Below the pieces are notes generated by a model. It made no database searches. It was not told where the DNA came from and was given only the letters and a program-made list of their open reading frames with translations. From positions 186,001 through 250,000 of IMG/VR virus record IMGVR_UViG_3300042868_009074: a DNA stretch of 64,000 nt; one strand, given 5' to 3'. The position numbers and the translations under genes are program-made. This stretch comes from a virus. Positions 40,760 through 49,151 of this stretch are shown in pieces. Within the stretch, counting starts at the first letter, position 1; the number at the start of each line of letters is the position of its first letter.

Positions 40760-40833
40760 GGGCCTTTAGCTCAGTTGGTTAGAGCAGGGTGCTCATAACG
40801 CCTTGGTCCTCGGTTCGAGTCCGGGAAGGCCCA
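40760..40833 (+). tRNA. tRNA with CAT anticodon (Met, or Ile2 if modified)
   Basis: Acceptor GGGCCTT/AAGGCCC, D arm with GGTTAGAGC, loop CTCATAA, T arm CTCGG-TTCGAGT-CCGGG. The first pair is G-C, so it is not an initiator type. CAT could also be a lysidine-modified Ile tRNA. Confidence 0.93.
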
Positions 40834-40835
40834 CT

Positions 40836-40991
40836 ATGATAAATCTTTTATTCACCTATATTTGGTTATTCTATATTGGATTAACCGAGTCTATAGTTAT
40901 GCAGTTTGCAGCAATACTTATATTTTATGTTGCTTCTCGAATTGCATACGCCCCTACTGATAATTGGTATTATCCCAAACAGGAAGACTAA
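40836..40991 (+). CDS. Small membrane protein
   Basis: 51 residues from the ATG at 40836, two bases after tRNA-Met. Two hydrophobic helices (about 3-15, 22-36). No ribosome site. Confidence 0.5.
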   Translation: MINLLFTYIWLFYIGLTESIVMQFAAILIFYVASRIAYAPTDNWYYPKQED

Positions 40992-40992
40992 T

Positions 40993-41190
40993 ATGCCAAG
41001 ATATAATTTAAACCGTGAAGATGTAGATCTTCTTGTCGACGCTTTACAGAACTACTTAGTTAATAATGGTTTTGAAAAACATCCTACTAGAGTAGTTAGT
41101 CTTAAGAATAGACTCTTATTAAAAATCAAACCTGAAGATCTATCACTCGATGAGGTAGATGTTTGGTCCGCATTTCAAGAAGGTAACTAA
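40993..41190 (+). CDS. Hypothetical helical protein
   Basis: 65 residues from the ATG at 40993, one base after the previous stop (GGAAGACTA upstream). Helical ([17 protein letters not shown]). Stop overlaps the next ATG. Confidence 0.7.
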   Translation: MPRYNLNREDVDLLVDALQNYLVNNGFEKHPTRVVSLKNRLLLKIKPEDLSLDEVDVWSAFQEGN

Positions 41191-41453
41191 TGCCATATAT
41201 TGAACAATCTGATAGAAGCTTTTTTGATGAAAAGATTTCTTTTAAAAATAATGCAATACAAACTCCAGGTGAGTTAAACTATTTCATTACCAAGATAGTT
41301 GATCATTATATTTCAAGTCATGGTAAAAACTATTCTAGTATCAATGAAGCTATTGGCGTATTAGAATGCGCAAAACTTGAACTTTATCGTAGAATTGCAG
41401 CACCTTATGAAGATGCAAAGATACAACAAAACGGTGATGTTTACACCGCCTAA
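41190..41453 (+). CDS. Hypothetical helical protein
   Basis: 87 residues, one-base stop/start overlap with the preceding gene. Helical. Unknown. Confidence 0.75.
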   Translation: MPYIEQSDRSFFDEKISFKNNAIQTPGELNYFITKIVDHYISSHGKNYSSINEAIGVLECAKLELYRRIAAPYEDAKIQQNGDVYTA

Positions 41454-41468
41454 TTAAGGAGAACCCAA

Positions 41469-41951
41469 ATGGGTATGGACGTCTATGGCAATAAGCCAAA
41501 GAACGAACTTGGTGAATACTTTCGTGCCAACGTATGGTACTGGCATCCTATGTGGGATTGTTTAGACCAACTCCACCCTACTATTTGTTCTAAGTGCGAA
41601 AGCCCCCATGATAATTCTGGCGCAGGTTTAAGTGCTAAAGACTCTATAACTCTTGCTAAACTTTTAAAAAAAGATTTAGAAGATGGAACTATAAAAGCAT
41701 ATATTGAACAATACAAAGCCCACATGGATTCTCTTCCATTGGATGATTGCAAGTATTGTGAAGGCTTAGGTGTTCGTGTTTGGAAAGAAGCAGATGCTAA
41801 TGGTCAAGAACAGAGTGTTACTAAACAATGTAACTCTTGCCAAGGTACTTTAAAAGTAGCTAACTTTGCTACTCATTACCATATGGATTATGATCTTCTC
41901 GTAGAGTTCCAACTATTCTTGCAAAATTGTGGCGGATTTAGGATTTGCTAA
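41469..41951 (+). CDS. Zinc-binding protein with DnaJ-like Cys motifs
   Basis: 160 residues, strong AAGGAGAA. N-terminus MGMDVYGNKPKNELGEYFRA with several Trp. CSKC (about 40-43), CKYCEGLGV (about 96-104) and CNSCQG (about 121-126) resemble the CxxCxGxG repeats of DnaJ. Probably a structural zinc protein. I recall similar MGMDVYG proteins in other phages, function unknown. Confidence 0.8.
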   Translation: MGMDVYGNKPKNELGEYFRANVWYWHPMWDCLDQLHPTICSKCESPHDNSGAGLSAKDSITLAKLLKKDLEDGTIKAYIEQYKAHMDSLPLDDCKYCEGLGVRVWKEADANGQEQSVTKQCNSCQGTLKVANFATHYHMDYDLLVEFQLFLQNCGGFRIC

Positions 41952-41952
41952 T

Positions 41953-42186
41953 ATGTCATTTCAAAACAAGCAGAGCATTAAACATCCTCCTTTGAGTATG
42001 AGAATGAAAGTTCTTGAAGTATATTATAAAAAGCTCAGTGAGTCAGATCATATTGATGCACTTGTTCTTTATAAAAATACTATGGGTGGACTTTACCATA
42101 GGTTTAATCCATGGTTAAGACAACGATTCTATACCAGAAAATCTTTTATGCCTAAGGAAGAAGAAGAATACGATGACTATAATTAA
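41953..42186 (+). CDS. Hypothetical protein
   Basis: 77 residues from the ATG at 41953, one base after the previous stop. Basic, helical, acidic end EEEEYDDYN. Overlaps the next gene by 14 bases. Confidence 0.7.
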   Translation: MSFQNKQSIKHPPLSMRMKVLEVYYKKLSESDHIDALVLYKNTMGGLYHRFNPWLRQRFYTRKSFMPKEEEEYDDYN

Positions 42187-42460
42187 TATCAAAAGAGATT
42201 CTAGCATTCATCTAGTATTAAAATATTTAAAGATGAAAAATTCTAGACCTTCAACTCAAAAAGATATTTATACATTTAATCCTAATAAGTTTGATTCTTC
42301 TTATGATGTTCAGGATTTGCTTAACAATTTAATTGATCAGCAATTTGCTATTTGCAAAAACAAACAGTATACTATTACTCCACGAGGTAAAGAGGCTCTT
42401 TGTTTTATAACCGCACAACAACCATTACCGAGATACAATGACAAAGCATCTATCATTTAA
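42173..42460 (+). CDS. Winged-helix-like protein
   Basis: 95 residues. The pattern HLVLKYLKMK ... VQDLLNNLIDQQFAICKNKQYTITPRGKEAL fits a winged helix with a wing before PRGKEAL. Likely DNA binding; weak. Confidence 0.6.
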   Translation: MTIINIKRDSSIHLVLKYLKMKNSRPSTQKDIYTFNPNKFDSSYDVQDLLNNLIDQQFAICKNKQYTITPRGKEALCFITAQQPLPRYNDKASII

Positions 42461-42477
42461 ATTAGACTTTCGAATAA

Positions 42478-42581
42478 CCACCGATACTACCCCAGCTTAT
42501 CAAGCGGGTGTATCCCCTCACTCTTATAAAGTGTAGAAAGGGTAGTTGGTGGCACGCGGGTTCAAATCCCGTCACCCGCAC
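42478..42581 (+). ncRNA. tRNA-Gly-like RNA with replaced D and anticodon arms
   Basis: 5' GCGGGTGTA (42504-42512) and 3' ACGCGGGTTCAAATCCCGTC plus ACCCGC match the ends of bacterial tRNA-Gly, with a good acceptor and T arm. The interior lacks a D stem; the only hairpin is CACT-CTTATAA-AGTG. A second helix, CCACC..ACTACCC (42478-42492) with GGGTAGT.GGTGG (42540-42552), crosses the acceptor pairing and would make a pseudoknot. Confidence 0.5.
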
Positions 42582-42598
42582 TTTACCGAAAGGTTCTT

Positions 42599-42883
42599 AT
42601 GGAATCCGAACAATTAGATGATATAATTAATTCAGTCATCAATGAACATGATGTTATACTGAATAATTATAACGATATCTATTCTTTATTCAAAGAAATT
42701 ATTTGGATGCCCAAACAAGTTCTCATAAATCTTTCTTCTGTTGTTGAGTATATGCAAAGTAAAGATTCCAAATCAACATTGGATGCGCTACAAGAAACTA
42801 GTGCAATCCTTGAATCATTAAACAAAAAAATCAATCAATCAATTGAGTTAATCAAATCTGGAGAAGTTGTTGAAAAAAACTAG
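42599..42883 (+). CDS. Helical coiled-coil protein
   Basis: 94 residues, long amphipathic helices throughout. CCGAAAGG upstream. Overlaps the WhiB-like gene. Confidence 0.75.
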   Translation: MESEQLDDIINSVINEHDVILNNYNDIYSLFKEIIWMPKQVLINLSSVVEYMQSKDSKSTLDALQETSAILESLNKKINQSIELIKSGEVVEKN

Positions 42884-43274
42884 TAGAAAACCAAAAGGCT
42901 CTAAAAAGCTAGATGACTTTAATATTATTTCTGCTAATGAAAATGGTTGGAGACACAAAGCTTCTTGCTCTTCTAAGGAAGTCAATAGCAATTGGTTCTT
43001 TGCTCAACCTAAATCCCCTGAAGCCAATAGAGCTTTAAGCGTTTGCAAAAACTGTCCTGTTAAAGCTAATTGTCTTTACGATGCAATCATGTATCAATAC
43101 CATGGTATATGGGGTGGCTATACTCAAGAAGCCCGTAATAAGATAATTGTTCATTACCTCAATAATGATTTGACTTCTTTTACCCTTGAGCAAGCAAAAC
43201 AAATCTATGATCATGTAGAACAATCTGGACAGCGTAAACCTGTCAATACAACTAACGTCCATATAAAACGTTAG
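42867..43274 (+). CDS. WhiB-like Fe-S transcription regulator
   Basis: 135 residues from a TTG (42867 or 42870) after GGAGAAG. Four-Cys Wbl pattern: C34 (KASCSS), then CKNCPVKANC (about 58-67), followed by the GIWGG turn (about 80-84) and a basic C-terminus. Wbl proteins are found in actinobacteria and their phages. They bind a 4Fe-4S cluster and act with the primary sigma factor. This phage copy could reprogramme host transcription; it directly precedes the ubiquitin-like cassette. Confidence 0.9.
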   Translation: MLKKTSRKPKGSKKLDDFNIISANENGWRHKASCSSKEVNSNWFFAQPKSPEANRALSVCKNCPVKANCLYDAIMYQYHGIWGGYTQEARNKIIVHYLNNDLTSFTLEQAKQIYDHVEQSGQRKPVNTTNVHIKR

Positions 43275-43296
43275 GTACAACTATTCTGGAGTGTGT

Positions 43297-44055
43297 ATGC
43301 ACAACTATTCTTTTAACGATAACGATGATGACATCTTTGATGAAGAAAAAACTTTAACTAGTTCTAAACCTAAAGAACAAAAAAACTTTAAAGAAGATGT
43401 TAAAGATAAAGTTTCTGATTCAGACAAAGAGTTGAAAGACCTTATCGATTCTTTGTCATTAGACGATGATGAACAGAAACCTTTTAGCTTTGTTGCTAGT
43501 CTTGCTCTTAACTTTTATGGAGCTTCTGTTAAATGGATACAATCTAATCATGATGATCAGTTTAAGAAAGCTCTTCATTCTTATTTAGAATCTCTTAATA
43601 AAGGTAACCAAAAATCTTTTCCTTTTTATGAGAAGTACTATACAGCTCAATCTGATTTAGCTATGCGGAGAGTCGTTAATTTATTCTTACAAGAAGTAGT
43701 TAATTCTCCAGAAAAAATAGAACAACTAGTTAATAAAATTGGTTCTTCAGTTGATCCTAATTTTGTGACTACTTACTTTGCATCTTACTTTAATATAAAC
43801 CAGTTTACTATTTTAGAATGCTTCTCTCATTACAAAGCTCTAGCTCAGTACTTAGATCTTCCATTTGATGACTCAATAATGAAAGAGGTTAGTGGAGGAG
43901 CTCTTTCTCCAATTGACTATGAAACATTTTCTTCTAATCAATTCTCTCTTGCCATTATGGATAATCAAGAACTTAAGACTATCCTTACAGAAGTATTATC
44001 TGAATCAATAAAGACCTTTGTAAGAGTTAAGAACTTAGAAGATCTAGATATATAA
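43297..44055 (+). CDS. Hypothetical protein with acidic N-terminus
   Basis: 252 residues from the ATG at 43297 (TGGAG upstream). Acidic disordered N-terminus (to about 65), helical remainder. First gene of the operon that carries the ubiquitin-like cassette. No family recognised. Confidence 0.75.
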   Translation: MHNYSFNDNDDDIFDEEKTLTSSKPKEQKNFKEDVKDKVSDSDKELKDLIDSLSLDDDEQKPFSFVASLALNFYGASVKWIQSNHDDQFKKALHSYLESLNKGNQKSFPFYEKYYTAQSDLAMRRVVNLFLQEVVNSPEKIEQLVNKIGSSVDPNFVTTYFASYFNINQFTILECFSHYKALAQYLDLPFDDSIMKEVSGGALSPIDYETFSSNQFSLAIMDNQELKTILTEVLSESIKTFVRVKNLEDLDI

Positions 44056-44071
44056 CAGAAAGTTTTAAAAT

Positions 44072-44380
44072 ATGTCAGAAGCCGTAATAATACCCGTTGA
44101 ACAAAAAGAATATGTTTCAGTTCTTTTAACTCTTGAAGTTACTGATTGCTACCACATGGCTGAACTTCTTATGACAGTTGCTTCACAGGTAGCAAGAATA
44201 AAAAACAATAAAATTTCTTTAGTAGAATCCCAAATTGTGTTATTAGATTCCGAAACTGGTCAACCAAAATACCGAGATATTGAAGATGATGACGAAGGTT
44301 ATGAATATCAGATGACTGAATCTGGGGTTATTAAAAATGATGAACATTTGATTGTATTTGATCCAAATGAAGAAATATAG
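44072..44380 (+). CDS. Hypothetical acidic protein
   Basis: 102 residues, helical N-terminal half and acidic C-terminal half. AGAAAG upstream. Two bases before the protease gene. Confidence 0.75.
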   Translation: MSEAVIIPVEQKEYVSVLLTLEVTDCYHMAELLMTVASQVARIKNNKISLVESQIVLLDSETGQPKYRDIEDDDEGYEYQMTESGVIKNDEHLIVFDPNEEI

Positions 44381-44382
44381 AT

Positions 44383-44826
44383 ATGTTTATAGGAAAAAAG
44401 TTTAAATCTTTTACAGTTAGCTTTTGTACTATTGGTGCTCTCGCTGCAATCAACTATACATTGATCCATAACCCTTTAGTGTTTGTCTTTACTATGATGT
44501 TACTGGTTCATGAACTAGGTCATTATCTTATTGCTAAACTAGCTAAAGCAGATGCATCTTATCCTTTCTTTATACCTCTTCCTTTTATAGGTATAGGTAT
44601 AACCAGAGTTAAAAATCTCTTACCCAAGCACAGAGCTTCCGTTGCTATTGCCGGAGTTCTGTTTTCTGCATTGTTTATTTTAAACGTTATTTTTAATAAC
44701 TTTATATATCATATGTTTACTTTTTCTTCTTTATTTGTTCTTTTGTTTCTGGAATTGTTCTTTAACTATTTCGGATCAGACGGTAATAAATACCGTCAAT
44801 CAAAACTTTCTTTGCTATCTTCCTAA
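44383..44826 (+). CDS. Site-2-protease-like (M50) intramembrane metalloprotease
   Basis: 147 residues, mostly hydrophobic with about four helices. HELGH (about 44-48) is the zinc motif; a late FFNYFGSDGNKYR segment matches the NxxxxxDG motif that supplies the third ligand in M50 enzymes. Short compared with bacterial S2P and lacking a PDZ domain. It would cut membrane substrates. Location at the head of the ubiquitin-like cassette is intriguing but its link is unproven. Confidence 0.75.
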   Translation: MFIGKKFKSFTVSFCTIGALAAINYTLIHNPLVFVFTMMLLVHELGHYLIAKLAKADASYPFFIPLPFIGIGITRVKNLLPKHRASVAIAGVLFSALFILNVIFNNFIYHMFTFSSLFVLLFLELFFNYFGSDGNKYRQSKLSLLSS

Positions 44827-44865
44827 ACCAAAACAAAACATAAATCATCATTGAACAGGAAAACC

Positions 44866-45093
44866 ATGAATCAAAGCAACAAGGCCAAAGCTAATATGTT
44901 AGAAAACAAAATCAATAATTTCTTTGAAGAATCTTATTTTGATGTTCAAGGAATGACTACTAAGATTTCTTTTAATGAGACTCAACTTGTTCGTCTTATG
45001 ACTAAGATTAGTGTTGGTCTTGTGACTGTTTGGTGGTCATCGTTAGAACTCAAAACTCTGCTAAAAACTTATCAATTATCTAAGGGGCTTTAA
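44866..45093 (+). CDS. Small helical protein
   Basis: 75 residues from the ATG at 44866 (CAGGAAAACC). A single-base overlap with the next start. Unknown. Confidence 0.75.
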   Translation: MNQSNKAKANMLENKINNFFEESYFDVQGMTTKISFNETQLVRLMTKISVGLVTVWWSSLELKTLLKTYQLSKGL

Positions 45094-45485
45094 TGTCTGA
45101 ATATCCTGAACAAATTCCAAAGGAACAAAAGCCTTTGGATAAGTTTACCTTTTCTCTTAATCTTTCCAACAAAGTTAAAGAAGATCTAGAGTCTGAACTT
45201 TCTACAATAGAAGAGAGAATAAATTCTATTGTTAATAAGGTTACTGTTGACGGGATGCCTATACTAAAAGCTATTCTTCAAACCAGCCACGATAAAAAAG
45301 AACTTAAGCGTTTAGCTAAAGGTCTAGATAGAGTTGCTGATTTGATTGAAGGATCTGATCATATTAAAACTCGGTTAAATATAATTGATACCGCACATAA
45401 AGATCCTGATTGGTTCGCTTGGACCTTTGGTGATTTCTCTGAAGAAATCGACAAGCACATTGAATCTATTCTAGACGAAAGCTGA
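45093..45485 (+). CDS. Coiled-coil hypothetical protein
   Basis: 130 residues, highly charged and helical. Coupled to its neighbour. Unknown; a possible cassette subunit by position only. Confidence 0.75.
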   Translation: MSEYPEQIPKEQKPLDKFTFSLNLSNKVKEDLESELSTIEERINSIVNKVTVDGMPILKAILQTSHDKKELKRLAKGLDRVADLIEGSDHIKTRLNIIDTAHKDPDWFAWTFGDFSEEIDKHIESILDES

Positions 45486-45487
45486 TT

Positions 45488-47410
45488 ATGTCTAAAAATA
45501 TAACCTATTCTATTGAGCAAACAGAGTCAACTATTGTAGCTCGCTCTACTGTAAAATCTTTTAACTTAGATCATGTGACAGATAAAGATATTACTTCTTA
45601 TTATCGTCAGATTTCTAACCAGGCTTTATTTGACACCGGTCTTTTGCCCCTTAATGGAACTGGAATTCTTTCTATCCGTTCTGCAGGACGGCATACTCAG
45701 ATAGCTTTCCAGCATGCTCCAGCATTGGCTTACATTAACTGGGGTGCTAACGAAGGAGACCGAAACGCTAAAGCCTATTTGCTTGCTCAGCCTTATCGTA
45801 TTTGGGTAGCAGATCTTTTAGACGGCAATCTATACGGTGCTAGAATGTTCTATAGCCCTTATCCAATCAGCCATCCTGATCAGCCTCTTTATCATATCAA
45901 CCTTCCTAACACTAACTGCAAGGGTTATCGTGGTAATGGTGTAGGTTGGCAATGCTTGTATCACAATGAAGACTGGACTAACATTTCTTTTAACGATAAA
46001 GTTAATAAGTTGATTCAACGTTGTTCAGGCATTGAAGCATACAACGATGCTAACATGTCAGAGACTGATGGTCCTAGGTTTTATCGTGAAAACAATAAAC
46101 CAGAATACCTTTGGAACCCATCTGCTTGGCAAGAAAAATCTCAAGAAGAAGGATTAGACTGGACTCTTGATGAAGATATGTGGATTCCTATTCTTGTTAA
46201 AGATATGGATAACCAAGACAAGCACTACGATGATGGTCAACCATTAACATTTGCAATGGCTTTGTTAGGTAACTATAATTCTTACTACAATGATAACTAT
46301 CACCCTAAGCTTATCAACGCTTTTGCTCGTACTGATATTGATATTCCTACAGACCAAGTATTTAATGTCTTTGTACAAGCTCACAACTCTGCTAAAACTG
46401 AACCTCAAAAGCTAGATCAGTTTAATGCTGCTGCTTTAAGCAAGGTAAAGATTGCAGAAACTTTTGTACAACCTTCGCTATTCAATTCACCAGACGATGA
46501 TAATGATAACACGTTTACTTGCCCAGGATGTGAAGAATCTTATTCTGAAGATAATGAAGAGTTCTTTGCTGATCCTAAAGGATCTAACTGGTGTCAAAGT
46601 TGCTTCCAAGAAAATTGGGTTTATTGTGAAAACGTAGATACTTATCTTCATGCAGAAGATGATGATGCTGTTTACATGGAAGCTTATTCTTATTATGTAG
46701 ATGCCAAGAAAGCAACTATAAAAGAATGTAACCATTGCGACATGTCTTATTGGATCACTAAAGATTCTACTGAATCATTTCCGTTCTATCAGTTTCAATC
46801 GCAAAAAGAAGACGTTGATTTAGTTGATTGTTGTCCATCATGTTTTAACGAACAAGCAGCTGAACATCTTCCTGATCTTCTTCCTTCTGGATTAAACCCT
46901 TACAGTAAAAAGCCTGTTTACACTAAGAACCATGCTGTATGTTCTGGTTGTAATGTTGGTATATTTGTGGATGTTCCTGAGCTTGCTCACACTTATGTAA
47001 GCGTTCCTTCTTTGTTTCATCATAACGCTAACTTTTGGGAAGACATTGAAATTGATATTTCTACGTTTACTTTAGCCAGTCAAAAGTTTTGTTTACAATG
47101 TGCAAAGAAACAACACTATTGTCCTTCTGGACATTGGACTGACAAGAGTAATATTTCGATAATGCCTTTTGTCTCTACTCCTTTTGTTAATTCTAAAGGC
47201 GATGAAATAATTCTTAAAATAAAAGAAGTTTGTCAAGGATGTTTAAACTCTAAATATGATTTAGATGATCCTGTTAAATCTTTGTTTACTCATACTCATT
47301 ATTATTACAGAGCTTTGAGTTCAGTTTACTACGACCTTCATCCACAATATTCTACTACATTTGAATTGTTCAATACTGACGGTTCAGATTACAGTCCAGA
47401 ACCTTTTTAA
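45488..47410 (+). CDS. PRTRC-B/E2-like protein with C-terminal zinc clusters
   Basis: 640 residues. Residues about 75-160 have the order seen in PRTRC system protein B and prokaryotic E2-like proteins: strands ending in ARMFYSPYPI, then PLYHINLPNTNCKG and GVGWQC156LYH, parallel to the HPNxxxxGxxC active-site loop of E2 enzymes. From about 335 there are at least four CxxC pairs (CPGC, CQSC, CNHC, CPSC, CSGC, CLQC, CQGC), a treble-clef or RING-like array. An E2-like domain with zinc clusters could combine transfer and substrate binding. Family placement is by motif only. Confidence 0.7.
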   Translation: MSKNITYSIEQTESTIVARSTVKSFNLDHVTDKDITSYYRQISNQALFDTGLLPLNGTGILSIRSAGRHTQIAFQHAPALAYINWGANEGDRNAKAYLLAQPYRIWVADLLDGNLYGARMFYSPYPISHPDQPLYHINLPNTNCKGYRGNGVGWQCLYHNEDWTNISFNDKVNKLIQRCSGIEAYNDANMSETDGPRFYRENNKPEYLWNPSAWQEKSQEEGLDWTLDEDMWIPILVKDMDNQDKHYDDGQPLTFAMALLGNYNSYYNDNYHPKLINAFARTDIDIPTDQVFNVFVQAHNSAKTEPQKLDQFNAAALSKVKIAETFVQPSLFNSPDDDNDNTFTCPGCEESYSEDNEEFFADPKGSNWCQSCFQENWVYCENVDTYLHAEDDDAVYMEAYSYYVDAKKATIKECNHCDMSYWITKDSTESFPFYQFQSQKEDVDLVDCCPSCFNEQAAEHLPDLLPSGLNPYSKKPVYTKNHAVCSGCNVGIFVDVPELAHTYVSVPSLFHHNANFWEDIEIDISTFTLASQKFCLQCAKKQHYCPSGHWTDKSNISIMPFVSTPFVNSKGDEIILKIKEVCQGCLNSKYDLDDPVKSLFTHTHYYYRALSSVYYDLHPQYSTTFELFNTDGSDYSPEPF

Positions 47411-47450
47411 AATTTAAAACTACAACTACAAATATACTATTGGAGAAATT

Positions 47451-49151
47451 ATGTCTAATAAAATTAAAGAACCAGTTACTCTAGATGATCTAGACTACTT
47501 CTGGATGACTAACGGAGCACCATGTTTTATGGCTGACCGTGAAGACATCTGTGAAGTAGTTGAGTCTCTAGGTTTTCAGATCTATTACTTAATCGCTGAT
47601 CTTGCAATTAATAAAGAAGTTAAAGGCAAAGATAAACAATTTAAAGAAATTACGTGGATTGAGACTACTCATAAAGCCCGAGTTCTTAAAGTTGTTAATA
47701 ACATTATTGGTCGTTCTGTTTCAGAAACAGATGATGAATTTGGACAAGACATTCTTTCTTCAGTAGAAGAATCTGCAACATACAACATGCCAAAGATTCC
47801 TAAAGTTATTGTTAAAAAGTTAGACGAGTTCTTTAGATTAGTGCACGCTCAGCACGGCACCGAGTCTATAGTCATCTTAACTTTTGATCCTAATGTAAAC
47901 ACATCTGATGGTTGGGGTGTCTTGGTTCCTGAACAGACTAATACTCCAGCACACTGCAAGTATGACGCTGAGTCCATTGTTGATCTTAAACCTGACCATG
48001 TAATCATTGTTGGCTCAGTCCACAGTCATCCTGAGATGGCAGCATACGCCTCTGGGACCGATCATGAGGACCAAGCAGACTTCGATGGGGTCCACATCAC
48101 CTACGGCTGGATGAAGACCAAGAACGGTGGAGCTACTGAGTATCATGCAGAGATGCAAATGAACGGTACTGCTTATCTTTTGAATATTGAAGATGTCTTT
48201 GAAGACACTACTGAAATTAAAGATCCAGATCCTCAAGTTGTTGAATGGTCCGGCAAAGTAAAAAAAGTATCCCCCCCGCCGTACAAAGCGGGGGTTACAC
48301 CACAGGCTACCCAAGCCCTGCCAACTGGTCAGGCTCAGGGTCTAGTGTCGGGACATACGGGCACTACTGGGATTAACTATTACGGTGGACGTTCTGTTCC
48401 ATCTCGTAAGCAAACAATCCCTTTTCAAATGGATGAATACGATGGTCAACTCGTTGCCGAGATTGACACTTCTTCAAATGTTTCAATGACCTGTCCTTCT
48501 TGTGAACTATATCTATTTAAAGCAGACGTTGAAGGACATGGCTTTTGTCCAGCTTGTGACATCCCATTAGCTCCTAAAAATGCTTCTCTTAAATCTATTG
48601 AATTTGCAGTTAATTATCATCTTGTCAATCGTTCTAAAGAAACAGGATGTGCCTATTACCTTTGGTGTAAAGACGATAAGAATGAAAACTTTCTTATTCA
48701 AATTAAACCAGATGAATTAGATAGTCGTGACATTTCAATCGGTTCTAGAATAGATGAATTCGAAGAGTATGGTGATGCTGATCAAGCTGGCTTATCTCTT
48801 CTTAAAGAATCAGATGGCTTGTTCTTTTATGCAGAAGACGTAACATTATGTTGTGCGTGTCCTGCTGACAGAGCATGGACTGAATGCAAGTGTGCACCTA
48901 CGGTTTACTGGGAAGACATTGAAAGATTTGAAATAGCAGCAAACAATACAGAAAAATATGTTGCTGATTCAATTTGTCAAACATGTGCTTTCTATTGTCT
49001 TCCTGAATGTGATTCTTATAGAAACAACATTATTGAATTTATTTCTACACAACAGTTGCCATCCAAAGCAATAGATGGCTGTGATTCTTGGGTTGATTTT
49101 TCCAAGGTTGCTAACGATATAGATAGCGGTATTTATGACACATACAGATAA
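47451..49151 (+). CDS. JAMM/JAB-domain isopeptidase with zinc ribbons (PRTRC-A-like)
   Basis: 566 residues, AGGAGAAATT upstream. JAMM motif intact: H191-S-H193-P-x6-S201-G-T-D204 (HxHx7SxxD); a Glu near 138 or 161 would be the general base. A low-complexity Pro/Gly/Thr linker (about 270-315, GC-rich DNA) joins zinc-ribbon pairs (CPSC, CPAC) and a second Cys-rich C-terminal region. JAMM enzymes cut ubiquitin-like proteins from targets or trim their precursors. It overlaps the E1 gene by 17 bases. Confidence 0.9.
   Translation: MSNKIKEPVTLDDLDYFWMTNGAPCFMADREDICEVVESLGFQIYYLIADLAINKEVKGKDKQFKEITWIETTHKARVLKVVNNIIGRSVSETDDEFGQDILSSVEESATYNMPKIPKVIVKKLDEFFRLVHAQHGTESIVILTFDPNVNTSDGWGVLVPEQTNTPAHCKYDAESIVDLKPDHVIIVGSVHSHPEMAAYASGTDHEDQADFDGVHITYGWMKTKNGGATEYHAEMQMNGTAYLLNIEDVFEDTTEIKDPDPQVVEWSGKVKKVSPPPYKAGVTPQATQALPTGQAQGLVSGHTGTTGINYYGGRSVPSRKQTIPFQMDEYDGQLVAEIDTSSNVSMTCPSCELYLFKADVEGHGFCPACDIPLAPKNASLKSIEFAVNYHLVNRSKETGCAYYLWCKDDKNENFLIQIKPDELDSRDISIGSRIDEFEEYGDADQAGLSLLKESDGLFFYAEDVTLCCACPADRAWTECKCAPTVYWEDIERFEIAANNTEKYVADSICQTCAFYCLPECDSYRNNIIEFISTQQLPSKAIDGCDSWVDFSKVANDIDSGIYDTYR

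Noticed and set aside
40803-40835. N-terminal extension of the 40836 gene through tRNA-Met
   Set aside because: It would translate the tRNA; the ATG after the tRNA is the sensible start.
48260-48360. GC-rich insert in the JAMM gene as a transferred segment
   Set aside because: It is in frame and encodes a Pro/Gly/Thr linker; composition reflects low complexity rather than insertion.
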